A stretch of DNA of 34,015 nt, from assembly GCA_029262335.1 (NCBI GenBank), contig JAJCZQ010000001.1, forward strand, positions 1 to 34,015. The letters run 5' to 3'. Below are positions 1 through 8,057 of this stretch, one piece after another. Every line of letters starts with the position of its first letter. Positions within the stretch are counted from its first letter, which is position 1. Under the pieces are notes generated by a model, which saw only the letters and a list, made by a program, of their open reading frames with translations, was not told the DNA's origin and searched no databases. The position numbers and the translations under genes are program-made. The DNA comes from Deltaproteobacteria bacterium. Its GTDB lineage: Bacteria; Desulfobacterota_D; UBA1144; Nemesobacterales; JAJCZQ01.

Positions 1-6
1 AAAGAA

Positions 7-1515
7 CTATCTTTCGTTATCTCTTGTATAAATAAGATTTATAAATGCTCCAAAGATTATCATGCTTCCTGAAAATCCTAGACCGTATTGCAGGCCTTTT
101 ATATAAGATTCCCTGATATGTGGGATTAGTTTGTTAAAGAGCGAGTTGCCAAGTTCCCCCTGGATTGTATTTTCAAGGCTGCTGCCGAGTAAAAATGATT
201 TTACATTGTTGATTTCTACCGTGGTAAGGTTTAGATCAAGTGATGAAACCCTCGAACTAAAATCTGTTATCGCTGTATCTATAAAGATTGTTGAAATTAT
301 CGCAAGCCCTAGTACTGCACCGCAAAGCTGAAACATAAAGATAAGGCCGCTTGCCAGGCTGGCCCTTGATTCTTTTACTGTGCCCACCCCCGCTGTTGTA
401 ATTGCTGGTATTGTTAGCCCGATACCTATTCCGGATATTGATGTTGTTGCGGAAAGTAAGATAAAATTATTAAAACCAAATAAGGCAGTACAATAAGCAC
501 CAAGAGCTGTTATTAACATGCCGGCAAATATAGTTAATCTTGGCCCAAACTTGTCAAATATCTTTCCTGTAAACGGAGATATAATCCCGTATGTAATCAG
601 CATAGGTACAAGGCCTGCACCTGCCTGTAAGGGCGAATAATCTTTAAATTTTTCAAGATACTGGGGAACATATAAAAACAGGCAAAAGAAGGTCGGGACA
701 AGTGTAAAAATAGTTATGCAGTAAGTCATAAATCTTTTATTGTTCATTACATCTGGGGGAATCAGGGCGTTTAGCTGTTTGGGTTCAATTTTTATAAAAG
801 AGATTAAAAATACTGCGGAGATAAGTATTAATCCGCCTGTGCGAAGAGAAAGAAGGCCCCATTCCGTTGACTGATCTAGAGCGTATAGGAAAGTGACTAC
901 TGCTAATGATATTAATAGAATGCCGGGAAAATCTATTCCCTGCTCACCATCTTCGGTGTCCTGTTCCTTAACTACGAGTAATGTTATTATTCCTGCCAGA
1001 AGAGCAAGAGGGACATTTACAAACTGTACCCAGCGCCATGAAAAGTATTCTGTGAGAAAACCTCCTACAAGGGGGCCGGCGGCATTACCAAAACCTGATA
1101 CGGCCATTACAATCCCTATCGCCAGTCCCTTTTGAGTATTTGATACTGAAGCGTAGCATATCCCGATGATAGTTGGCCAAAGAAATGCCCCTGCTGCACC
1201 CTGCAGTACTCTCATTGCAATTAGTAACCCGGCACTTTGTGAAAGCCCCGCAATAAGTGATGCGGTACCGAATAGGCATAGTCCTATAAGAAAGATTTTC
1301 TTTCTTCCGTACATATCAGCCAGCCTGCCGCAGGTTACCATCAATACGGCAAAGGCAAGAAGGTAGCCGTTAATTATCCACTCAATTGTTTTAAGGTCTA
1401 TGTTAAAAGATTTTTCTATTGCCGGAAGGGCAACATTAATGGAGGTGATATCAACGGTTACGACAAGTATGCCGATACCCATAGCCAGAAATGTGAGGAA
1501 GAGTCTGCTATTCAT
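7..1515 (-). CDS. MFS drug-type exporter, DHA2 (EmrB/QacA) family
   Basis: Inner-membrane proton-driven efflux permease of 502 residues, the usual size for the 14-helix DHA2 drug:H+ antiporters. Visible signatures are the helix 1 motif DITSINVALP (residues about 22-31), motif A in the loop after helix 2 (GRLADMYGRKK) and the antiporter motif C with its paired glycines (SGFGNAAGPLVGG). Hydrophobic segments continue to the C-terminus. The substrate cannot be read from the sequence. The start ATG gives a typical N-terminus but has only a weak Shine-Dalgarno. The gene stands alone: it lies downstream of the cold-shock gene, separated by that gene's terminator, and no EmrA-like membrane-fusion gene is adjacent within the window. 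Confidence 0.9.
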   Translation of the reverse strand: MNSRLFLTFLAMGIGILVVTVDITSINVALPAIEKSFNIDLKTIEWIINGYLLAFAVLMVTCGRLADMYGRKKIFLIGLCLFGTASLIAGLSQSAGLLIAMRVLQGAAGAFLWPTIIGICYASVSNTQKGLAIGIVMAVSGFGNAAGPLVGGFLTEYFSWRWVQFVNVPLALLAGIITLLVVKEQDTEDGEQGIDFPGILLISLAVVTFLYALDQSTEWGLLSLRTGGLILISAVFLISFIKIEPKQLNALIPPDVMNNKRFMTYCITIFTLVPTFFCLFLYVPQYLEKFKDYSPLQAGAGLVPMLITYGIISPFTGKIFDKFGPRLTIFAGMLITALGAYCTALFGFNNFILLSATTSISGIGIGLTIPAITTAGVGTVKESRASLASGLIFMFQLCGAVLGLAIISTIFIDTAITDFSSRVSSLDLNLTTVEINNVKSFLLGSSLENTIQGELGNSLFNKLIPHIRESYIKGLQYGLGFSGSMIIFGAFINLIYTRDNER

Positions 1516-1568
1516 AAATTACCAACGTTCATTTAAAAACTTTGAAATATAGTAAATATTAATTAGGC

Positions 1569-1597
1569 AAAAAAAAAGCCCGGTTAGACCGGGCTTT
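1569..1597 (-). terminator. Rho-independent terminator of the cold-shock gene
   Basis: A 9-bp perfect stem pairs 1575-1583 (AAAGCCCGG) with 1589-1597 around a TTAGA loop. Read on the minus strand it is followed by nine T residues (1569-1577). It lies about 30 bases past the cold-shock stop codon, so it should end that transcript and insulate the MFS gene. Confidence 0.9.
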
Positions 1598-1628
1598 ATG
1601 TTTGTTTTAGCAAAATCTAATTTTTAAA

Positions 1629-1841
1629 TTAAAGTGCTACAACATTCTGTGCATGTGGGCCTTTTGGGCCATCAGTAGCAACGGTGAATTCTACACGCTG
1701 CCCTTCATCGAGTGAACGATATCCTTCTGTACTTATTTCACTGTAATGAACAAACACATCTACATCATTTTCGCGCTCAATAAAACCAAAACCTTTGGTA
1801 GAATTGAACCACTTAACAGTACCAGTTTCGCGTTCTGACAT
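1629..1841 (-). CDS. cspA: Cold-shock domain protein, CspA family
   Basis: Single-domain OB-fold nucleic-acid chaperone of 70 residues, the canonical length. RNP1 (KGFGFI, residues 16-21) and RNP2 (VFVHY, 29-33) are intact, as is the N-terminal TGTVKWFN strand. Proteins of this family bind single-stranded RNA or DNA and melt RNA secondary structure in the cytoplasm. The start is fixed by a strong AGGAGGT site a few bases upstream. The gene is monocistronic, bounded by a consensus promoter upstream and a strong terminator downstream. The predicted 5' leader of about 100 nt is in keeping with the long leaders of cold-inducible csp genes, but whether this copy is cold-induced is unknown. Confidence 0.96.
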   Translation of the reverse strand: MSERETGTVKWFNSTKGFGFIERENDVDVFVHYSEISTEGYRSLDEGQRVEFTVATDGPKGPHAQNVVAL

Positions 1842-1949
1842 AATTTAGGTACCTCCTGTTTAAAATTGGATCTTTGGGAGTGGTTCAGAAAAAATTTAGA
1901 TATGAATCTTAATTTAGAATGGAACTACGCCTACTATTTCCTAAATAAC

Positions 1950-1977
1950 AAAATACACCTATTTGTTAGAAAGTCAA
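1950..1977 (-). promoter_or_regulatory. Sigma-70-type promoter of the cold-shock gene
   Basis: On the minus strand, TTGACT (1972-1977) and TATTTT (1950-1955) are separated by 16 bp, with no gene between them and the cold-shock start. The predicted transcription start near 1943 gives a leader of about 100 nt. Confidence 0.6.
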
Positions 1978-2025
1978 TAAAATCAGATATTTATAAAAAA
2001 TAATTTTGATCTTATTAATTCTGAT

Positions 2026-2685
2026 TCAAAGTTTTTTACCATCAAAGTATTCCATTGTTGTAAATTCCGAGACCGGTTTGCGAGAAAGTTTTGTAAGCTG
2101 TTTTACAGGTTTTCCAATTGTCATAATGGCGGAAACAGCAAAGTGACCTGGTATCCTGAAATGCTTTTGTAATTTTGTTTCTTCTGCAATTGGTATGGTT
2201 GTTATTCTCCCACCCAAACCTTCATTTTTTGCACCAAGCATAATATTCCATACAAAAGGATATATCGAAGCACCACTTACAACGCCAACGCGGCGAAGTT
2301 CGCTGTCCATGGATGCAACGACACTGAGGTCAACACATACAATTAATACCACAGGTGCATCTACGTATGTCATCTTCAGTTTAGAAGAAGGGGGCGTGTT
2401 TTGTATTGTTTCTTCATCAACTGATGACGGGTCTATTGTGTTAAGAGGGTTTTCACCTGCGAGACGCTGGGCAGCATACTTTTTTGCACATGGCACTGCA
2501 TACTCTGCTATTTTTTCCTTTGATTCTATTTCCTTTACTACTATGACTCTCCATCCCTGCCTCTTGCCCCCGCTCGAGGCAAACCTGGCATTATCTAAGA
2601 TTCTGTATAACAGTTCATCGGATACAGGTTCATCTGTATATTCCCTTGCTGAAAAAGCTGTCCGCATTACATCATAAAGTTCCAT
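2026..2685 (-). CDS. Nitroreductase-family flavoprotein
   Basis: FMN-binding NAD(P)H-dependent oxidoreductase fold of 219 residues. The N-terminus (MELYDVMRTAFSAREYTDEPV) is the classic nitroreductase opening, with the FMN-phosphate-binding Arg region followed by an RFASSGGKRQGWRV segment that fits the SPSxxNxQPW-like flavin site. A C-terminal G-x-GGRITTIP segment matches the conserved GLGxxxxx region. The natural substrate is unknown. A GGAG site precedes the ATG. It is transcribed divergently from the FMN-dependent hydroxy-acid dehydrogenase, with only about 90 bp between them, so both flavoenzymes may share a regulatory region, though no operator is evident. Confidence 0.88.
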   Translation of the reverse strand: MELYDVMRTAFSAREYTDEPVSDELLYRILDNARFASSGGKRQGWRVIVVKEIESKEKIAEYAVPCAKKYAAQRLAGENPLNTIDPSSVDEETIQNTPPSSKLKMTYVDAPVVLIVCVDLSVVASMDSELRRVGVVSGASIYPFVWNIMLGAKNEGLGGRITTIPIAEETKLQKHFRIPGHFAVSAIMTIGKPVKQLTKLSRKPVSEFTTMEYFDGKKL

Positions 2686-2776
2686 TTCATTATCTCCGGT
2701 ATAATAAAAATATGTTGTAAAACTACACGTTCTCTTTAATTCGTCTATTAAGTTTGATAAAATCTAATCAGCCAGA

Positions 2777-3925
2777 ATGAAGATAAAATACAATACAAAC
2801 TATCCAACTGTTGAGGACCTTAGAAAAAGGGCAAAACGCAGAATTCCGGGATTTGCATTTGAATACCTGGATGGAGGCTGTAATGAAGATGTAAATCTAA
2901 AGAAAAACACATCCGATATCAGAAAAGTGGAACTCATTCCAAGATACCTGGATAAGTACACTGGTTCTGATATAACAACTACACTCTTCGGGCAAAAATA
3001 CGATGCACCTTTTGGTATTGCCCCTGTAGGCCTCCAGGGCCTGATATGGCCAAATTCTGCTAACATACTTGCAAAAGCAGCAACAAAACACAACATACCT
3101 TTTGTCCTGAGTACCGTCAGTACAAGCAGTATTGAAGAGATCAGCAATATAACAGAGGGAAGATTCTGGTTTCAGCTTTATCATCCGGCTCAAAATGATA
3201 TCAGGGATAAACTGCTAAAAAGGGCGGGGGACTCAGGGTGCGGGGTCCTTGTAATACTTTGCGATGTTCCGACATTTGGTTTCAGGCCAAGAGACATTAG
3301 AAACGGGCTTGCCATGCCGCCTAAGATGTCACTAAAAAACATATTCCAGATAATAGGAAAACCTTCCTGGGCTTTGAATACATTAAAACACGGACAGCCC
3401 AATTTCGCCTCACTTGTTCCGTATATGCCGGGAGGTTTAAACCTGAAAGGCCTGGGCCAGTTTATGAACGATACATTTTCCGGAAGGCTGAGCGAAGAAA
3501 AAATTGCACCAATCCGGGATATGTGGAAAGGGAAGCTTGTTTTAAAAGGTGTAGCCTCGGAAGAAGATGCCGAAAAGGCTGTAAAGCTGGGTCTAGATGG
3601 AATAATAGTATCTAATCACGGGGGAAGGCAGCTTGATGCCGGCCAGTCGACTATCGAACCCTTAAAAGCAATTGCCCCAAAATACGGTGATAAAATAACA
3701 GTAATGATGGACAGCGGTATTCGATCGGGGCCCGATATCGCTAGGACCCTTGCCAGCGGTGCCGAATTTACATTTATGGGAAGGCCCTTTATGTACGGCG
3801 TAGCTGCTTTGGGAGAAGAGGGCGGCAACCATACAATATCAGTTCTTAAAGCCCAGCTCCGACAGGTGCTGGAACAGGTATGCTGTGAAAAAATATCTGA
3901 CCTGCGAAATCATCTGGCCAAATAA
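2777..3925 (+). CDS. FMN-dependent alpha-hydroxy-acid dehydrogenase/oxidase (LldD/glycolate oxidase family)
   Basis: TIM-barrel flavoenzyme of 382 residues, the normal family length. It oxidises L-2-hydroxy acids such as lactate to 2-oxo acids. Active-site elements seen: Tyr30 in FEYLDGG, Tyr135 in QLYHP, Lys257 in VLKGV, and the catalytic base His281 with Arg284 in SNHGGRQLD. The phosphate-binding DSGIRSGPD and MGRPFMYG strands follow. The position usually Ala in the YIDGGA motif is Cys35 here. Substrate (lactate, glycolate, mandelate or another) cannot be decided from sequence. The ribosome-binding site is weak. It converges on the glutamine-synthetase-like gene with only 3 bp between stop codons and no terminator. 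Confidence 0.92.
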   Translation: MKIKYNTNYPTVEDLRKRAKRRIPGFAFEYLDGGCNEDVNLKKNTSDIRKVELIPRYLDKYTGSDITTTLFGQKYDAPFGIAPVGLQGLIWPNSANILAKAATKHNIPFVLSTVSTSSIEEISNITEGRFWFQLYHPAQNDIRDKLLKRAGDSGCGVLVILCDVPTFGFRPRDIRNGLAMPPKMSLKNIFQIIGKPSWALNTLKHGQPNFASLVPYMPGGLNLKGLGQFMNDTFSGRLSEEKIAPIRDMWKGKLVLKGVASEEDAEKAVKLGLDGIIVSNHGGRQLDAGQSTIEPLKAIAPKYGDKITVMMDSGIRSGPDIARTLASGAEFTFMGRPFMYGVAALGEEGGNHTISVLKAQLRQVLEQVCCEKISDLRNHLAK

Positions 3926-3928
3926 TTT

Positions 3929-5332
3929 TTAATATCTTGTTAAAAGTATCTTCCTTTCTTCCTCAAGAGTTAATTTTTTGAGTTCTTTTTCTTCAAATAA
4001 CTTAACAGCCCTGTAAACCCTGTGAAATTCTGCACCAAATGCATTTTTCAGAACTTCATCATTATCGAGATGTTTTATAGCTGAGGAGACTGAGGTGGGA
4101 AGCAGTTCAATACCGAGTTTTTTCATCTCTGCTTTTGTACATTTAGCAGGATCCTTTTGTATAGGATCAGATAAAGCAGTTTTATTTGCAATGCCGTCTG
4201 TCCCGGATGCCAGTATCCCGGTCAGGGCAATATAAGGATTTGCAGAAAGGTCTGCCGTTTTGAGTTCAAACCTTTCCGGGCCGTCACCAAAGGGGTTATG
4301 AAGGACCCTTACTGCGGCTTCCTTGTTGTCTATTCCCCATACCCTGTAAGCCCCACTCCAGAACTGCGGCTTTATTCGTCTGTATGAATTGGGCGTAGGA
4401 GTTGTCATAGACATTAGCCCCGGCAGGTGGTCTAAAATACCTGCAATAAAATGCTGTCCGTTCTTGGATATGTTCCAATTGCCTTTTTTACTTCCCATTA
4501 TGTTTTTCCCTTTTGATAAAAGACTCATGTGGATGTGACAGCCACTTCCCGTGGCATCTTCAAAGAGTTTTGGTACAAAGGATACAATTAACCCGTGGTT
4601 TATTGCCACTGCTTTTATTGTTTCCCTTGCATAAACAAGCCTGTCGGCACTTGTTAACGGGTCTGTATGATGCAGCGATATTTCATGTTGTCCGGGGCCT
4701 GATTCAACATTGTAGTTTGATATTTCTATGCCCTGTGCAAAAAGTTCATCCGTCATATCATCTATTACATCACGGCCTCTTTCAAAAGCAGAATTTTGTG
4801 CATAAAGGTCATGGTCAATAGGTATAGGAAAATGTTCAATATTTGCTATATAATCATTTAAGTGAAAAAGAAAGAACTCAATTTCAATACCAACCTTAGT
4901 TTCAAAACCTAATTTTTTTAAACTGTTTACGGATTTTCTCAGAATTTCCCTGGGGCAAAGTTCCCAGGGGCCGTCGTCGTCAACAAGATTGCCAATTACA
5001 AGGGCATGGCCGGAAAGGTATTCGGGGATAACGAGTGTTGACCAGTCCGGAATAAGCCTGATCTCTTTTACAGGATCAAGCCCGGCCTCCGGTACAGGTG
5101 CATCATATAGTACCGGCAGGGCCTGAAGTGCTATGCTCTTTGTAAGCCTTCTTTCAATCTTCGTAAGAAAATCGTCTTTGTAACGGGATTTTTTTTTATT
5201 AATCTCTTTCAGGAGGGTTGGTATATGCAGCGCTTTGGATCTGATTATGTTTGCGTTGTCACACCAGAGAATACTCAGGTACCGGATTTTGTGTTTAATT
5301 AAAATATCAGCGGCCAAATTTCGTTTTTTCAT
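3929..5332 (-). CDS. Glutamine synthetase family protein
   Basis: ATP-dependent carboxylate-amine ligase of 467 residues. A divergent N-terminal beta-grasp domain (about 1-110) precedes the catalytic barrel. Conserved GS elements are present: the metal-binding GIEIEFFLF strand, ESGPGQHEISL, the ATP/metal segment GSGCHIHMSL, the NSYRRIKP stretch and an ANPYIALTGILASGTDGI flap-like segment. The expected arginine-rich R-x-E-x-R region reads RFELKTAD, which departs from housekeeping GlnA. No adenylylation-loop Tyr motif was recognised. This suggests a GlnA3/gamma-glutamyl-amine-type ligase rather than the main ammonia-assimilating enzyme, but that is an inference. The ATG has no convincing Shine-Dalgarno. 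Confidence 0.85.
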   Translation of the reverse strand: MKKRNLAADILIKHKIRYLSILWCDNANIIRSKALHIPTLLKEINKKKSRYKDDFLTKIERRLTKSIALQALPVLYDAPVPEAGLDPVKEIRLIPDWSTLVIPEYLSGHALVIGNLVDDDGPWELCPREILRKSVNSLKKLGFETKVGIEIEFFLFHLNDYIANIEHFPIPIDHDLYAQNSAFERGRDVIDDMTDELFAQGIEISNYNVESGPGQHEISLHHTDPLTSADRLVYARETIKAVAINHGLIVSFVPKLFEDATGSGCHIHMSLLSKGKNIMGSKKGNWNISKNGQHFIAGILDHLPGLMSMTTPTPNSYRRIKPQFWSGAYRVWGIDNKEAAVRVLHNPFGDGPERFELKTADLSANPYIALTGILASGTDGIANKTALSDPIQKDPAKCTKAEMKKLGIELLPTSVSSAIKHLDNDEVLKNAFGAEFHRVYRAVKLFEEKELKKLTLEEERKILLTRY

Positions 5333-5377
5333 TGTGGGTCTATGATAACAAAAAAAATGTAATAAAAAAATTAAAGG

Positions 5378-5406
5378 TTGATATTTCTATCTGCGCTGAT
5401 TATAAA
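5378..5406 (+). promoter_or_regulatory. Consensus promoter giving a possibly leaderless mRNA
   Basis: TTGATA (5378-5383), a 17-bp spacer and TATAAA (5401-5406) form a near-consensus sigma-70 promoter. The next gene's ATG begins at 5415, only 8 bases past the -10 box and with no Shine-Dalgarno, so transcription should start at or within a base or two of the start codon. Confidence 0.6.
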
Positions 5407-5414
5407 ATTTAGCT

Positions 5415-5858
5415 ATGAAATATATAACAATTTTATTTTTACTATTTACCCTGGCATGTGAAAAGCCGCCCAAAAGCCAAAATGCGGATAATAAAGTATC
5501 AACAAAAGATATGGAAGTATATATTGATGAGGGATCACTTGTTACTTTAGGAGGTACGAGTGAGATCTGGGTCAAAAGGGTTTTCCCCGAAGGAAAATTC
5601 GATGAGGTTACTTCAATTGATACTAAAGGTAATCAGAAAGTATACGCATATGATGGTATTGCAAGCCTGATTCTTTTTGACTGCAAACAAAAAATATATA
5701 TCCTGGATGAAATTTATTACTTCATGGGAGACACCCCTGTTACTGAAATGGATAACAGGAAAGAAAGGTTAGATGATAAATCATCATGGAGTAAAGTAGA
5801 ACCTGGCAATTACGTTGAGAAAGTGTTTGCTTTTGTTTGTAAAACTGAAGAGAAATAA
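5415..5858 (+). CDS. Exported small protein, surface-adhesin-E-like family (copy 1)
   Basis: 147 residues with a hydrophobic N-terminus ending FTLAC, an imperfect lipobox that would make it a lipoprotein at Cys15. The rest follows the pattern repeated through this region: a VYIDEGSL strand, an IWVKRVF strand, a LILFDCKQK strand holding the first conserved Cys, a Tyr-rich strand, then a PGNYVEKVFAFVC end holding the second Cys. The two Cys could form a disulfide. Function is unknown; the family name comes from remembered resemblance to Adhesin_E-type proteins, not a database search. It is preceded by a strong promoter and no ribosome-binding site, and followed by a second exported protein. Confidence 0.75.
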   Translation: MKYITILFLLFTLACEKPPKSQNADNKVSTKDMEVYIDEGSLVTLGGTSEIWVKRVFPEGKFDEVTSIDTKGNQKVYAYDGIASLILFDCKQKIYILDEIYYFMGDTPVTEMDNRKERLDDKSSWSKVEPGNYVEKVFAFVCKTEEK

Positions 5859-5949
5859 ATTATTTAACATTTTGTCTTTAAACCTATAAAGAATTTATTC
5901 CTGAATAATGATAATTCCAGTATGTTATTAGTAATAATCAGGAGAATCT

Positions 5950-6438
5950 ATGTTAATAAAAATAATTGTTTCATCTTTTATCTTTTTCACTTTCTTTAAT
6001 TTTCCTGCAATTTCCCAAAATGTTATTGATTTCAACGGTACATGGATTGGGGAAGTAGAGGTTTTGTATAGTACGCAGGTACCGGATATAACAGGTGAAA
6101 GAGCTAAAATTAAGCTTGTTATTAACAAAAACAATGTAGAACTTTACACCTACAGAACCAACCTGAATTCCAGGGGTAAGTACCTTACGAGCTGGAAAGA
6201 CTTTATGCGGGATAAACTTATAATCTCAAGATATAAATCCAATGCAGTAATTACGGGTATGCAATCCGGTTCAGATGAAAAGGGAAATTGGGTTGATACC
6301 ATTTCAATTGAACTATCACAGACAGACAGGAAATATGCATCTGTAAATTTCTCCAAGCAAAGTATCGATAACGGAAAGAACGTTTCGGATGTTTTCGGGA
6401 CCGGCAGACTTGAGGTTGTAAATAACAATAACAGGTAA
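5950..6438 (+). CDS. Exported beta-rich protein of unknown function
   Basis: 162 residues, not recognised. A clear signal peptide (Lys-rich start, hydrophobic core, likely cleavage after AIS at about residue 22) is followed by FNGTWIGEVE, a lipocalin-like opening that often marks a beta-barrel or beta-sandwich. Strand-like alternation continues to the end. There are no Cys residues in the mature part, which separates it from the adhesin-E-like family around it. An AGGAG site sits 6 bases before the ATG. Probably periplasmic or outer-membrane associated. Confidence 0.7.
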   Translation: MLIKIIVSSFIFFTFFNFPAISQNVIDFNGTWIGEVEVLYSTQVPDITGERAKIKLVINKNNVELYTYRTNLNSRGKYLTSWKDFMRDKLIISRYKSNAVITGMQSGSDEKGNWVDTISIELSQTDRKYASVNFSKQSIDNGKNVSDVFGTGRLEVVNNNNR

Positions 6439-6462
6439 CTACAGTCGTAACTGAATCAGCTT

Positions 6463-6918
6463 TTATTTTTTACTTCCAAATAATATATTAAACATTTTCT
6501 TTTTGCGTAATTTTGAAAGGACCTCAAGGTCATTGATAAGTTCGGAGTTTTCCCATTGGTGGACTGTAATCACGTTGGTAGGGTTCTCAATTTTGTTTAT
6601 TGAATATGTATGGATTTTATCATTGTATAAATGGTAGTTTTGCCTCACGGCTTCAAATTTTTTTACATACCTTGCTCTTATAAGATTATTTTCATAGTTA
6701 ATTTTGGTTTTATCTGCTGCAGAAACTTCGGAAGGATTCCTGATTTTGGAAGCTGACTTGCTGTCTTTGCCGGAAATGAACAGATCCAGTTCCCTGTAAA
6801 ATATGTTGTCTCTGAAATGGTAATAAATATCTCTATCTTCAAGTATTGCTAATTTATCAAGACCTTCATTAAGTTCGGTGACAGACTGGTCCGCTTTTAA
6901 TTCAACAATATCTATCAT
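6463..6918 (-). CDS. Hypothetical cytoplasmic protein
   Basis: 151 residues, not recognised. Charged, with no signal peptide or membrane segment; predicted mostly helical, with a basic C-terminus (LRKKKMFNILFGSKK). Its ATG lies 3 bases past the stop codon of the Cys-rich exported protein upstream on the same strand, so the two are almost certainly one operon and may work together. Confidence 0.65.
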   Translation of the reverse strand: MIDIVELKADQSVTELNEGLDKLAILEDRDIYYHFRDNIFYRELDLFISGKDSKSASKIRNPSEVSAADKTKINYENNLIRARYVKKFEAVRQNYHLYNDKIHTYSINKIENPTNVITVHQWENSELINDLEVLSKLRKKKMFNILFGSKK

Positions 6919-6921
6919 CAG

Positions 6922-7224
6922 CTAAGTTGCCGGGGGGCTTTCCTCGCAGACTAATTTTTCATCACAAACCCTTTCTTTGTCGCATACTGTTATTGTTTTT
7001 TTGCAGTTTGTTTTCTGTTTTTCGATGCACATACATTCTTTTCCTTCTTCTATAAAGTCAAAACACCTTTCCTGGACACATTTTTCCTTGCAGTCAGTCC
7101 CCTCTTCACGGCAGTTGACGGACTGTTCCCTGCAATTAGTCTCTTCGATGTAACAGTTCTTTTCTTCTGCCATCAAAGGGGTGAATGTAATTAAAAGGAA
7201 TGTGAAAATGAGTAAATATTTCAT
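6922..7224 (-). CDS. Cys-rich exported repeat peptide
   Basis: 100 residues. A signal peptide (MKYLLIFTFLLITFTPLMA, cleavage after about residue 19) leads a mature chain of about 80 residues with 12 Cys. Their spacing is C-x6-C-x6-C-x6-C-x3-C-x4-C-x9-C-x-C-x7-C-x6-C-x5-C-x5-C, an almost regular ladder in which short Cys-ending units rich in Glu/Lys are repeated. This points to a disulfide-stabilised or metal-binding periplasmic or secreted protein. No named family is recognised. The gene leads a two-gene operon with the hypothetical downstream, and faces the small membrane-protein gene across a 180-bp divergent spacer. Confidence 0.72.
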   Translation of the reverse strand: MKYLLIFTFLLITFTPLMAEEKNCYIEETNCREQSVNCREEGTDCKEKCVQERCFDFIEEGKECMCIEKQKTNCKKTITVCDKERVCDEKLVCEESPPAT

Positions 7225-7404
7225 AAAAGAACCTTAACATATTCTTTAATAAATAATCAATAATTATAGACACATAATTACTTTAATTGTTATATTTTAT
7301 TTGACTAACAGGTAGAAAATATTCGATATTTAATTTTAGATATTTTTTTTATTATTTGCCTTGAGTAATATTAGTTTAAATTATTTCTACGGAGGAAAAA
7401 ATAA
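7225..7404. other. Divergent intergenic region, very AT-rich
   Basis: 180 bp between two divergent operons. A possible plus-strand promoter is TTGACT (7301-7306) with GATATT at 7325-7330, an 18-bp spacer. The only clear signal is the ribosome-binding site CGGAGGA just before 7405. No hairpin terminator or gene was found. Confidence 0.4.
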
Positions 7405-7617
7405 ATGAATAAGAAAGGATTATTATTATCTATTGTTGTCTTTGTGTTGTTTCTTGTTTTTATCACATATGCAACATACGAAGAGCCGCTGCAGGACATT
7501 CAAGACCCGATTTGGAAATCAGTTTTCAGGTATGGACGTGATCTTGTCTTAGCCATAGTCCCCGCATATGTAACCTACCTTGTATACCAGGGGTATGAAG
7601 AAATTAATGACAAGTAA
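7405..7617 (+). CDS. Small two-helix membrane protein
   Basis: 70 residues. One hydrophobic helix at about 5-23 and a second at about 46-64, joined by a loop with acidic residues (YEEPLQDIQDP), predict a small inner-membrane hairpin protein. Not recognised. A GGAGGA site 8 bases before the ATG supports it as real. It leads a probable operon with the three exported adhesin-E-like genes that follow (23-bp gap to the next). Confidence 0.65.
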   Translation: MNKKGLLLSIVVFVLFLVFITYATYEEPLQDIQDPIWKSVFRYGRDLVLAIVPAYVTYLVYQGYEEINDK

Positions 7618-7640
7618 ATTATTGATGTAAACTATAAAAT

Positions 7641-8057
7641 ATGAAAAAAATACTGCTTTGTTTAATTACGTTTGTATCCATAACATTTCCTTTGCATGCA
7701 GTTGAGAAAGAAACTGTTGTATTAAGGCAATGGGACAACAATAAAAATATTGAATACCTTGAATATGCTAAAGAAAACAGCTTCGGTGACCTCAGGAGTT
7801 ATATGATAAAGTCGGTCTATGGTGATCTGCAGGACACGGATAATAAAGGTGGTTACAACATATCCATAAAAAAATATTTAATGAACTGCAACGATGAAGT
7901 GTTCATATTAAAAAAGACTTATCTCTTAAATGATGACGACCTTGTACAGTACAACAATTACGATGAGGCCTATTATATGAATGATCCTACATTTGGATGG
8001 AAAAGTCTGAACACAGCTAAGGTCCAGAATAAAATATGGGAGATATTTTGCAAGTGA
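7641..8057 (+). CDS. Exported small protein, surface-adhesin-E-like family (copy 2)
   Basis: 138 residues with a signal peptide ending LHA (about residue 20). The family layout is visible: a YMIKSVY strand, KKYLMNC with the first conserved Cys, a VFILKKTYLL strand, GWKSLN, and a C-terminal KIWEIFCK with the second Cys as penultimate residue. No Shine-Dalgarno is seen; TATAAAAT immediately precedes the ATG. Its stop codon overlaps the GTG of the next copy (GTGA), showing translational coupling. Function unknown. Confidence 0.75.
   Translation: MKKILLCLITFVSITFPLHAVEKETVVLRQWDNNKNIEYLEYAKENSFGDLRSYMIKSVYGDLQDTDNKGGYNISIKKYLMNCNDEVFILKKTYLLNDDDLVQYNNYDEAYYMNDPTFGWKSLNTAKVQNKIWEIFCK

Noticed and set aside
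893-1366. Plus-strand reading frames opposite the MFS gene
   Set aside because: They are antisense shadows of a clear coding sequence, with no ribosome-binding sites or protein-like composition.
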